Positions 1-5,242 of a stretch of 7,136 bases of DNA are shown piece after piece. This DNA is from Nocardioidaceae bacterium. GTDB taxonomy: Bacteria; Actinomycetota; Actinomycetes; Propionibacteriales; Nocardioidaceae. A program made the translations under genes and the position numbers. The stretch is from contig JAICRS010000155.1 in NCBI GenBank assembly GCA_025966335.1, forward strand, positions 1-7,136, in the 5' to 3' direction. Within the stretch, counting starts at the first letter, position 1; the number at the start of each line of letters is the position of its first letter. The notes below the pieces were generated by a model. The model saw only the letters and a list, made by a program, of their open reading frames with translations. It was not told where the DNA came from and did no database searches.

Positions 1-190
1 CGTAGCGCAGCCGCTCGACGTCGCGGTGGGAGAACTTCCGGTATCCCGACGGGGTGCGCTCCGGCTCGATCAGTCCCTCCGCCTCGAGGAACCGGATCTT
101 GGAGATGCTGATCTCGGGGAAGTCGGGGCGCAGCTGCGACAAGACCTCCCCGATGCTCATCCGGGTGCGGGAGGAGGAGGCCGCTCTCAC
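1..190 (-). CDS. ftsR: MerR-family transcriptional regulator, FtsR/Rv1828 type (N-terminal part; runs off left edge)
   Basis: The 63 visible residues form the N-terminal winged helix-turn-helix of a MerR-like regulator. SIGEV (residues 12-16) opens the first helix, SISKIRFLEAEGLI (28-41) is the recognition-helix region, and SGYRKFSHRDVERL (48-61) is the wing and following helix. The match is to the Rv1828/FtsR subgroup. In Corynebacterium FtsR is known to control ftsZ expression, and the mycobacterial protein is a DNA-binding dimer. I place the start at GTG 190 because it overlaps the garA stop as GTGA, a coupling used repeatedly in this window. ATG 160 (residue 11) lies just before the conserved domain but lacks a Shine-Dalgarno. 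The gene is probably co-transcribed with garA, as in mycobacteria. The effector domain lies outside the window, so its targets here are inferred. Confidence 0.9.
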   Translation of the reverse strand, partial: MRAASSSRTRMSIGEVLSQLRPDFPEISISKIRFLEAEGLIEPERTPSGYRKFSHRDVERLRY

Positions 191-747
191 CTCTGGCTGC
201 CTGCTCCTGCGTGGCTGGCGAAGTAGACCAGCCGATACTTGCCGATCTGCACCTCGTCGCCGCCCTGGAGGGCGACCTCGTCGATCCGGTCCCGGTTCAC
301 GTAGGTGCCGTTCAAGCTGCCCACGTCGGCGACCGTGTAACCGTCCGCGCCGCGGCGGAACTCCGCGTGCCGGCGCGAGACCGTGACGTCGTCGAGGAAG
401 ATCTCGCTCTCGGGGTGCCGACCGGCCGAGACGAGGTCGGTGTCCAGCAGGAACCGGCTGCCCGCGCTCGGGCCTCGCTGGACCACGAGCAGTGCACTGC
501 CGGCGGGCAGCGCGTCGACCGCGGCCGCGTCGGCCTCGTTCAACGAACGCTCCTCGGCGTGCTCACCGGACGGCTTCACCGGCGCGCCGAAGGTGATCGT
601 CGACGTGGTCTCGCCGGGTGTCTCGTGGTGGTGCCCCTCGTCCGCGCTCTGCTCGGCGGGCGCGGCGGTCACCAGACGACGACCGCACTGGGAGCAGAAC
701 CTGGCATCGTCAGGATTCTGTTTCCCGCACTCGGTGCAGAACGGCAT
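187..747 (-). CDS. garA: GarA/OdhI-type FHA regulator of 2-oxoglutarate metabolism, with N-terminal zinc ribbon
   Basis: The protein has 186 residues. Its first 22 residues form a zinc ribbon with Cys4, Cys7, Cys18 and Cys21 (two CxxC pairs). A flexible acidic linker carries ETTST at 46-50, the counterpart of the GarA motif whose threonines are phosphorylated by PknB/PknG-type kinases. The FHA domain occupies about 84-176, with phosphopeptide-binding GRHPESEI (109-116), SRRH (124-127) and SLNGTYV (144-150). In mycobacteria and corynebacteria, unphosphorylated GarA/OdhI inhibits 2-oxoglutarate dehydrogenase and modulates glutamate dehydrogenase and glutamate synthase. Phosphorylation makes the FHA domain bind its own tail and switches it off. 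The ATG at 747 is well supported: AGGAGG at 754-759 sits 6 nt upstream. The zinc ribbon is absent from mycobacterial GarA as I remember it. Function is assigned from the FHA sequence, the TT motif and synteny with gcvH and ftsR. Confidence 0.93.
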   Translation of the reverse strand: MPFCTECGKQNPDDARFCSQCGRRLVTAAPAEQSADEGHHHETPGETTSTITFGAPVKPSGEHAEERSLNEADAAAVDALPAGSALLVVQRGPSAGSRFLLDTDLVSAGRHPESEIFLDDVTVSRRHAEFRRGADGYTVADVGSLNGTYVNRDRIDEVALQGGDEVQIGKYRLVYFASHAGAGSQR

Positions 748-811
748 GATCGGCCTCCTGTAGAACGTGTCCCGAAACCCTCAAGTGACAGTCGAGGTTG
801 ATGGTTATCCG

Positions 812-839
812 AACCTATCAGCCGACCGGTCACGATCAA
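812..839 (-). promoter_or_regulatory. Predicted sigma-A-like promoter of garA-ftsR
   Basis: On the minus strand, TTGATC (positions 839-834) and TAGGTT (817-812) are separated by 16 nt. They fit a -35 matching TTGACA in four of six bases and a TAnnnT -10. Transcription would start near 805, giving a leader of about 58 nt before the garA ATG, which includes the strong AGGAGG at 754-759. The element lies in the 131-bp gcvH-garA spacer, downstream of a hairpin, so it would give garA its own transcription. This is a prediction from sequence only. Confidence 0.45.
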
Positions 840-857
840 GCGAGATTGGACAGAGAT

Positions 858-877
858 CCACCGTCGGGAGACGGCGG
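858..877 (-). terminator. Stem-loop directly after gcvH, probable terminator or attenuator
   Basis: Read on the minus strand, CCGCCGTC (877-870), loop TCCC and GACGGTGG (865-858) form an 8-bp stem with one G-U pair. The stem begins 1 nt after the gcvH stop codon. It is followed by ATCTCTGTCC rather than a true U-run, as in many actinobacterial terminator-like hairpins, so termination may be partial. Its position between gcvH and the predicted garA promoter suggests an operon boundary. Confidence 0.55.
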
Positions 878-878
878 T

Positions 879-1265
879 TCAGGACTCGAGGGACTCCTGG
901 TAGGTGGACGCGTCCATCAACAGGCCCACCGCGGACGAGTCCGCCGGTTCCACCTCGAACAGCCAGCCCTCGCCGTACGGGTCGGAGTTGACCAGCTCTG
1001 GTGTGCCGTCGAGCGCCTCGTTGCGCGCCACCACCTTGCCGTTGACCGGAGCGTAGATGTCGCTCACGGACTTGGTGGACTCGAGCTCTCCCACCGGGGA
1101 GCCGCTCTCGACCTCGGCGCCGACCTCGGGCAGCGACACGTAGACGATGTCGCCGAGCGCGTCCTGGGCGAAGTGCGTGATGCCGACGCGGACCGCGTTC
1201 TGGGTCTCCCCCGGGCTGCGCACCCACTCGTGCTCGCTGGTGTATTTGAGGTCTTCGGGGTACAC
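879..1265 (-). CDS. gcvH: Glycine cleavage system H protein (lipoyl carrier)
   Basis: GcvH carries the aminomethyl group of glycine on a lipoyl-lysine between the P, T and L proteins of the glycine cleavage complex in the cytoplasm. The family landmarks are complete: YTSEHEWV near the N-terminus, VRVGITHFAQDALGDIVYV, the lipoylation motif ESTKSVSDIYAPV with the modified Lys (residue 65 from this start), and LVNSDPYGEGWL. I chose GTG 1265, giving 128 residues, because AAGGAG at 1275-1270 lies 4 nt upstream and the family normally begins just before this point. A longer form from GTG 1283 (134 residues) is open but would put that Shine-Dalgarno inside the gene. gcvP and gcvT are not in the window. 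The gene lies 41 bp after the second DUF881 gene, so it may be the last gene of that operon. A similar gcvH-garA adjacency exists in mycobacteria. Confidence 0.96.
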   Translation of the reverse strand: MYPEDLKYTSEHEWVRSPGETQNAVRVGITHFAQDALGDIVYVSLPEVGAEVESGSPVGELESTKSVSDIYAPVNGKVVARNEALDGTPELVNSDPYGEGWLFEVEPADSSAVGLLMDASTYQESLES

Positions 1266-1306
1266 GGCACTCCTTCGTGACACAGCGGCAACGGAACGGG
1301 TGCAGG

Positions 1307-2065
1307 CTACTCCGTTTCGACCGGCTCGGCGTACTCCGGCTGGGTCGGGTCGCGGGTGGTGGTCACCTCCACGGTGGTGAGCTCCTTGACCACCACGTTT
1401 CCCCCGACCTCCTCGATGCCGTCGGTGAACCCACCGGGGATGTCGAGGGAGTCGGCGAGCGTGTGCGAGTCGCCGATGGCCTCGATGGTGTACGGCGGCG
1501 TCAGCAGCTGCCCGTCGACCACGATGCCGCCGTCGTCGCCCTGCTGCAGGGACGTCTGTGCGACCACCCGGACGGTGTCGTTGATCTCGATCGCCTCCGC
1601 GCCGGCGTCCCGCAGCTCCTCCAGCCCGTCGAGCAGCTGGTTGGTGCCGACCCCGCCGGTGGGGTCCTCCACCGTGATCAGCACGCCGGGACCCACCGCG
1701 GGCAGGGTGCCGGCGAGGATGCCGAGCACGTTGGCCTCCTGTCGGGCCTGCTCCAGCGCCGCCCGCCTGCTGTCGGTGTTGTTCCGCAGGGAGCTCCGAG
1801 TCTGCTCGAGCTCCGCGATCTCGTTCTCCGCCCGCTGCGAGGCCAGTCCGAGCGAGTTAAGCAGCTGGATCAGGTCCTCCTGCCGCGCCCCTGCGTAGAC
1901 GTCGTTCTCCTCGGTGGACTGGACCTGGACGACACCGGCGAAGCCGACCACCGCGAGCAGGATCGCGGCGGTCAGCTGCCCGCGTGAGCCCGGTCGGGTC
2001 AGCGCGGCCAGCAGTCGCTGGCGACCGGTCTGCGGCTCGTCCATGTCGTCACTCATCTCAGGCAT
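1307..2065 (-). CDS. DUF881 family membrane-anchored protein (distal copy)
   Basis: This 252-residue protein has a short cytoplasmic N-terminus, one predicted membrane helix at about 31-48 and a coiled-coil-like stretch at about 61-112 (AENEIAELEQTRSSLRNN). The extracytoplasmic DUF881 domain follows, with GPGVLITVED (125-134), AGAEAIEIND (154-163) and LLTPPYTIEAIGD (187-199). It corresponds to Rv1825. DUF881 proteins resemble YlxW/YlxX of Bacillus, whose genes lie with sbp in the division cluster, but their biochemical role is unknown. ATG 2065 overlaps the sbp stop by 8 bp. ATG 2056 and ATG 2044 are in-frame alternatives, and none has a clear Shine-Dalgarno, so initiation is probably by coupling. 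The tail beyond about 235 is acidic and likely disordered. It is about 23% identical by eye to its neighbour copy in the core motifs only; no alignment was run. Confidence 0.9.
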   Translation of the reverse strand: MPEMSDDMDEPQTGRQRLLAALTRPGSRGQLTAAILLAVVGFAGVVQVQSTEENDVYAGARQEDLIQLLNSLGLASQRAENEIAELEQTRSSLRNNTDSRRAALEQARQEANVLGILAGTLPAVGPGVLITVEDPTGGVGTNQLLDGLEELRDAGAEAIEINDTVRVVAQTSLQQGDDGGIVVDGQLLTPPYTIEAIGDSHTLADSLDIPGGFTDGIEEVGGNVVVKELTTVEVTTTRDPTQPEYAEPVETE

Positions 2066-2390
2066 GGAAGATGTGGCGGCGGATCGCGGCCACGTTGGAG
2101 AAGATCCGGATACCGAGCACGACGATGACGCCGGTGGAGAGCTGGCCCCCCACGCCGAGCTTGTCGCCGAGGTAGACGATCAGGGCCGCGATCAGCACGT
2201 TGCTGATGAACGAGATCACGAACACCTTGTCGTCGAAGATCCCGTCGAGGAACGCGCGCAGCGCACCGAACACGGCATCGAGCGCGGCCACCACGGCGAT
2301 CGGCAGGTACGGCTCGAGCCAGAGCGGCACCTCGGGCTGCAGCATCAGCCCGAGGATGATGCCGACGAGCAGGCCGAGACCGGCGATCAC
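2058..2390 (-). CDS. sbp: Small basic protein family (Sbp, DUF1290) integral membrane protein
   Basis: This 110-residue, very hydrophobic protein has three or four predicted membrane segments at about 2-17, 28-46, 56-75 and 84-98. Family landmarks are the N-terminal glycine-rich helix, ALDAVFGALRA (36-46) and the C-terminal GIRIFSNVAAIRRHIF (93-108), which supplies the positively charged end. Sbp sits in the division gene cluster of Bacillus and between two DUF881 genes in mycobacteria (Rv1824), exactly as here. Its molecular function is unknown. The GTG start overlaps the upstream DUF881 stop as GTGA, and its end overlaps the next DUF881 gene, so the three proteins are probably made together and may form one membrane complex. 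The complex is inferred from gene order. Confidence 0.93.
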   Translation of the reverse strand: MIAGLGLLVGIILGLMLQPEVPLWLEPYLPIAVVAALDAVFGALRAFLDGIFDDKVFVISFISNVLIAALIVYLGDKLGVGGQLSTGVIVVLGIRIFSNVAAIRRHIFHA

Positions 2391-3235
2391 TGACTGTCCT
2401 CCGGGGTTCTCGCGTAGCGAAGGTTGATCCGGTCAGCCGCAGGCAAGGTGAGACTCTCCTCCGTGGTCATGTCGAACTGGAGCCCGAACCTGGCCTGGGT
2501 GTCCAGCCAGGCGGCCCCGTTCTGTGACTCGACGAACCGGGCGGCCATGTTCGGGCCACCTATCGCCGAGACTACGTAAGGTGGTGAAAGTGAACGGTTC
2601 ACCACGATCGCCGAGCCGGCGAACCGGATCGCGGTCAGCGTGGTGAGCCGCTCGCCGTTGATGGCGATCGCCTCGGCGCCCACTCCCCACAGCGCGTTCA
2701 CGAGACGTTGCAGGTCCTGGTCCAGCACCTTGTTCTCGGCGGAGACCGCGCCGGGTGCGTCGTCGACCACGGCGCGCACCCCGGGGCCGGTCACCGCGGA
2801 AGCACCCGTGCGTACGCCGAGCCGGTCCAGCCGGGCGGTCATCGCCCGTCCCTGCGTGCTCGCGTCGAGGAACTGTGCGCGCAGCGAGTCCACCTCCTCG
2901 CGCAGCGACGCGACCCGGTCCCGCCGCGCGTCGACCTGGGCGCTGCGCGCCTGGATCTGGGTGACCAGCTGCTGGTGGTCGTCCTCGGTCTCGACCGCGT
3001 TGCGTGAGGTCTGCACGGCGGCGGTGGCCACCAGCAGCCCGAACAGGCCGAGGATGAGCAGGGCCGCCGCCCCGGACCGGTTCGGGGTCGGTGCCCCCTT
3101 CGACGACTCCCGCTCGGCGACCTGGGCGTAGTCCTCGTCCATCGAGTGCGCGGTGAGGTAGTCGAGCAGCCCCATCGTCGTCTGAGGTGGTGCGATCGTG
3201 CCAGGACCGCTGCCCGGCCGCTGGTCAGCTGCCAT
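2387..3235 (-). CDS. DUF881 family membrane-anchored protein (proximal copy)
   Basis: This 282-residue paralogue of the other DUF881 protein corresponds to Rv1823. It has an extended cytoplasmic N-terminus of about 54 residues, a membrane helix at about 55-75 (AALLILGLFGLLVA) and a coiled-coil-like region at about 84-125. The extracytoplasmic domain contains GPGVRAVVDD (150-159), VGAEAIAING (185-194) and LSPPYVVSAIGG (216-227), and ends in the family-typical NLRYARTP. I chose ATG 3235, which overlaps the pgsA2 end by 11 bp. GGAGGG lies about 12 nt upstream, rather far, so coupling may matter more. ATG 3175 is a possible later start but has no Shine-Dalgarno. The long open frame further upstream is only a shadow of pgsA2. 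The role is unknown; division or envelope function is inferred from the company it keeps. Confidence 0.9.
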   Translation of the reverse strand: MAADQRPGSGPGTIAPPQTTMGLLDYLTAHSMDEDYAQVAERESSKGAPTPNRSGAAALLILGLFGLLVATAAVQTSRNAVETEDDHQQLVTQIQARSAQVDARRDRVASLREEVDSLRAQFLDASTQGRAMTARLDRLGVRTGASAVTGPGVRAVVDDAPGAVSAENKVLDQDLQRLVNALWGVGAEAIAINGERLTTLTAIRFAGSAIVVNRSLSPPYVVSAIGGPNMAARFVESQNGAAWLDTQARFGLQFDMTTEESLTLPAADRINLRYARTPEDSQ

Positions 3236-3839
3236 CGAGACTCGGAGCCCTCCGGTCGTGGTCCGCCAGCAGCTTGCGGACCTGCCAGGCGTAGAGGAAC
3301 CCGGCCCACCAGTACAAGCCGGTGCCCCAGATCGCGAACGCCCAGCCGAACACCTCGGCCAGGGTCGCGACCACGCCCTCCCCGTCGCCGAGCAGGAGCA
3401 GCGGGAATGCGTAGAGCAGGTTGGCGGTGGCGGCCTTGCCGAGGAAGTGCACCGGCAGCGCGCTGTAGCCACGGGTCCGAAGGAACGGGACCAGACCCCA
3501 CAAGAAGAGGTCACGCGCCGGGAGCAGGAGCGCGAGCCACCACGGGATGATGTCGCGGAAGGCGAGCCCGAAGACGACCGCGAGGATGTAGAGACGGTCC
3601 GCCACCGGGTCCAGGATCTCCCCGAGCTTCGACATCTGGTTGAGCCGGCGGGCGAGGTAGCCGTCGAGGTAGTCGCTGACCCCGGACAGCATCAGCACGC
3701 CGAGCGCCCAGCCGTCGGCCTCCGGACCGAGCACGAGCCACAGGAACAACGGCACCCCGGCCAGCCGGACGATGCTGATCACGTTCGGGATCGTCAGGAC
3801 GCGATCGGTCTCCGCCAACGCGTCGCCCTGCGTGTTCAC
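3225..3839 (-). CDS. pgsA2: CDP-alcohol phosphatidyltransferase, PgsA2-like membrane enzyme
   Basis: This 204-residue polytopic membrane protein belongs to the CDP-alcohol phosphotransferase family, which transfers a phosphatidyl group from CDP-diacylglycerol to an alcohol such as glycerol-3-phosphate or inositol phosphate. The complete signature D-x2-DG-x2-AR-x8-G-x3-D-x3-D is present: Asp56, Asp59, Gly60, Ala63, Arg64, Gly73, Asp77 and Asp81. These residues bind the metal and the CDP moiety. LTIPNVISIVRL (15-26) is the usual amphipathic helix before the first membrane segment. The GTG start has AGGGG 6 nt or so upstream. Synteny with Rv1822 suggests PgsA2. That name does not settle the substrate: phosphatidylglycerophosphate synthase, cardiolipin synthase and other alcohol acceptors remain possible. 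It is the first gene of the minus-strand operon with the DUF881/sbp genes. Confidence 0.9.
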   Translation of the reverse strand: MNTQGDALAETDRVLTIPNVISIVRLAGVPLFLWLVLGPEADGWALGVLMLSGVSDYLDGYLARRLNQMSKLGEILDPVADRLYILAVVFGLAFRDIIPWWLALLLPARDLFLWGLVPFLRTRGYSALPVHFLGKAATANLLYAFPLLLLGDGEGVVATLAEVFGWAFAIWGTGLYWWAGFLYAWQVRKLLADHDRRAPSLDGS

Positions 3840-3875
3840 CGATTCCCCTTGCTGACCGTCCCTGCCTATCGGGAG

Positions 3876-3882
3876 TACCTTA
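3876..3882. promoter_or_regulatory. Possible symmetric -10 element serving both divergent genes
   Basis: In the 59-bp spacer between pgsA2 and the nucleoside hydrolase, TACCTTA reads as TAnnnT on both strands: TACCTT (3876-3881) on plus and TAAGGT (3882-3877) on minus. On plus, CTGACC at 3852-3857 is an 18-nt-spaced, poor -35, and the leader would be about 10 nt with no Shine-Dalgarno before ATG 3899. On minus, no good -35 is seen and the leader would be about 30 nt, containing AGGGG. Weak evidence. Confidence 0.3.
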
Positions 3883-3898
3883 ACCGCACACTGGTCGC

Positions 3899-4777
3899 AT
3901 GCGGCTGCACATCGACAGCGACCTCGGCGACGATCCGGACGACGCCTGCGCGCTCGTGATGACCCTCGGCTGGCCGGGCGTCGAGGTGTGCGGGGTCACC
4001 ACCGTCGACGACGCCGACGGCCGCCGCGCGGACCTCGTCCGCGAGCTGCTGGTGATGCTGGGCGCCACCCATGTTCCGGTGGCCTCCGGCGGGCCGACGC
4101 CGGGCGCTGCGATCGACCTGCTGACGGAAAGCATCGAGGCCGGTGCGCGGCTGGTCGCGGTCGGTCCGTACACCAACCTGGCCCATGTGGAGCGGTCCCT
4201 CCCGGGCGCGCTCGACGGCGTCCCGGTGTTCACGATGGGCGGCTGGGTCGACGCACTCCCCGACGGGTACCCGCCGTGGGGTCCTTCGCGGGACCGGAAC
4301 GTCCAGCATGACGTCGACGCCGCTCTCACCGTGTTCGGCAGCCGCGCCGACCTGACGTTCGTCCCGTGCGCCGCCGCGGTCACAGCGACGTTGCGTACGG
4401 CGGACCTGGCGCGACTGTCCGCCGCCGGGGCCACCGGATCACTGCTCGCTCGACAGTCGGTCGAACACGGCGAGGACAACGGCTACCGGGAGCTCGCCGC
4501 GCGACATGCTGCACTGCCCGCCGACCTGGTGAACTTCCACTGGGACCCGGTGACCTGCGCGGTCGCCGTCGGCTGGCCGGGGGCCACTCTGACGGAGATG
4601 GATCTGCGACCGGTGCTGGACCAGGGGGTCCTCCGCTTCGAGCGACAGTCGGAGGGACGACGTACCCGGGTGGTCACCGCGGTGGACGGTGCCACCTTCA
4701 GCGGCCGATGGCTGGATGCGATCGAGGCGGCCGAGCACCGCATGCCGACCGGTGACGCGGGTACGACCCGACCATGA
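3899..4777 (+). CDS. Inosine-uridine preferring nucleoside hydrolase family protein
   Basis: This family cleaves the N-glycosidic bond of ribonucleosides to base plus ribose, using a Ca2+ ion held by N-terminal aspartates. The 292-residue protein begins with DSDLGDDPDDACAL (6-19), a variant of the DTDxGxDDA metal and substrate motif. It also shows VAVGPYTNLA (86-95), FTMGG (111-115), NVQHDVDAA (134-142), which matches the N-x4-DP-x-AA ribose-binding motif, and a C-terminal HWDP (214-217) that would supply the last metal ligand. No signal peptide is seen, so it should act in the cytoplasm in nucleoside salvage or catabolism. Substrate range cannot be read from sequence. There is no Shine-Dalgarno before ATG 3899. 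The end overlaps the next small gene as ATGA. It is slightly shorter than typical members (about 300-340). Confidence 0.88.
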   Translation: MRLHIDSDLGDDPDDACALVMTLGWPGVEVCGVTTVDDADGRRADLVRELLVMLGATHVPVASGGPTPGAAIDLLTESIEAGARLVAVGPYTNLAHVERSLPGALDGVPVFTMGGWVDALPDGYPPWGPSRDRNVQHDVDAALTVFGSRADLTFVPCAAAVTATLRTADLARLSAAGATGSLLARQSVEHGEDNGYRELAARHAALPADLVNFHWDPVTCAVAVGWPGATLTEMDLRPVLDQGVLRFERQSEGRRTRVVTAVDGATFSGRWLDAIEAAEHRMPTGDAGTTRP

Positions 4778-4929
4778 GCGAACTACCCAGCGGCGAACGC
4801 ATCGAGAACATCGAGGACCTGAGCCGGGCGGACATCGCCGACCGGATCGACAAGGACCCCGAGGAGCAGAAGAACCGCGAGGAGATGTCCGACCCCGCCA
4901 ACCGCGAGGACGGCGCCGACGGCCGATGA
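4774..4929 (+). CDS. Small acidic protein of 51 residues, unknown function
   Basis: The reading frame starts with ATG in a 4-bp ATGA overlap with the nucleoside hydrolase stop and ends at TGA 4927-4929. The peptide begins MSELPSGERIENIEDL and has 17 acidic against 8 basic residues. It has no cysteine, no aromatic residue, and no membrane segment or signal peptide. Residues 8-38 could form charged helices, while the end (SDPANREDGADGR) looks disordered. Codons are G/C-ending as in neighbouring genes, which supports a real gene. No strong Shine-Dalgarno is visible, so translation would depend on coupling to the upstream gene. I do not recognise a family. Its place suggests co-expression with the hydrolase, but a functional link is only a guess. 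Confidence 0.65.
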   Translation: MSELPSGERIENIEDLSRADIADRIDKDPEEQKNREEMSDPANREDGADGR

Positions 4930-4944
4930 GGCCGCCGGCAGCGC

Positions 4945-5100
4945 TCAGCGCGAGGTCAGCGTGCGACCGCAGCGGGGGCAGTGCTCCCGGGTGCAGTCTT
5001 CCAGCTGCTGTCCGCACAGACAGTTCTGCGCCCTCTGGCACCGGGCCAGGTGTTCATCGAACCGTGCATCGAGCACGAGTTTCTGTAGTTCGGTAGTCAC
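4945..5100 (-). CDS. Small cysteine-rich, zinc-ribbon-like protein of 51 residues
   Basis: The frame begins at GTG 5100, preceded by GGGAGAGG ending 3 nt upstream (GGGAG at 6 nt spacing), and stops at TGA 4947-4945. Cysteines lie at 21, 27, 29, 36, 41 and 44, with His17 and His40 nearby. CLCG (27-30) and CPRCG (41-45) look like the two knuckles of a small zinc ribbon, with Cys21 and Cys36 as extra or alternative ligands. The first 20 residues (ELQKLVLDARFDEHLA) form a likely amphipathic helix. There is no signal peptide. Eight of the first 17 codons end in A or T, unlike the neighbouring genes, so the gene may be recently acquired or under other selection. The frame stays open far upstream but has no good start there. 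I do not recognise the family. It is too short and its Cys spacing is wrong for WhiB. Confidence 0.68.
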   Translation of the reverse strand: MTTELQKLVLDARFDEHLARCQRAQNCLCGQQLEDCTREHCPRCGRTLTSR

Positions 5101-5134
5101 GAGCCTCTCCCGCCGTTTGTTGCTCGTGATCAAT

Positions 5135-5154
5135 GGAAACAAGCCTTTACTTCC
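5135..5154. promoter_or_regulatory. Imperfect palindrome upstream of the cysteine-rich small gene
   Basis: The 20-bp stretch has symmetric positions GGAA-N2-AA-N4-TT-N2-TTCC. It lies 35-54 bp upstream of the GTG start at 5100, in a locally AT-rich spacer, which is a plausible place for an operator. No regulator can be named. No convincing -35/-10 pair was found nearby. Confidence 0.25.
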
Positions 5155-5201
5155 GATGCGCGCAAACGCGCCGATCTGCCCCGGATGAATCCATAGATGA
5201 C

Positions 5202-5230
5202 CCTTTCGGAACCCAGCACCGTCCGAAAGG
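5202..5230 (-). terminator. Perfect 9-bp inverted repeat after the peptidase gene, probable terminator hairpin
   Basis: CCTTTCGGA (5202-5210) and TCCGAAAGG (5222-5230) are exact reverse complements separated by 11 nt. On the minus strand the hairpin begins 12 nt after the stop codon of the M15 peptidase gene, where a terminator for the methyltransferase-peptidase pair would be expected. No U-run follows (GTCATCTATGG), so it would be of the tail-less type, or it could act as a protein-binding dyad. The rest of the 5101-5242 spacer holds the palindrome at 5135-5154 and a short GC hairpin (GCGCG-CAAA-CGCGC, 5158-5171). Confidence 0.5.
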
Positions 5231-5242
5231 ACTAGGGCCGTT

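Noticed and set aside
2387..3514. A 375-residue version of the proximal DUF881 protein
   Set aside because: The first 93 residues are Cys/Arg/Ser-rich and overlap pgsA2. The DUF881-type N-terminus with a single membrane helix is complete from ATG 3235.
3198..3959. A long plus-strand frame (253 residues) opposite pgsA2
   Set aside because: It is rich in Arg, Glu and Pro with no recognisable motif and lies antisense to a well-supported enzyme gene; typical of high-GC shadow frames. The same holds for the long plus-strand frames at 211-801, 1277-1987, 5276-6145 and 5842-6786.
4941..4951. GCGCT-C-AGCGC palindrome at the convergent junction as a terminator
   Set aside because: A one-base loop cannot form this hairpin in full, the stem is short, and no U-run follows on either strand.
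4945..5100. WhiB-type iron-sulfur regulator
   Set aside because: WhiB proteins are longer and use Cys-x(n)-CxxC-x3/5-C followed by a GVWGG turn. Neither the spacing nor the turn is present.
4774..5100. Toxin-antitoxin pair made of the two small genes
   Set aside because: The genes are convergent rather than in one operon, and neither product resembles a known toxin or antitoxin.
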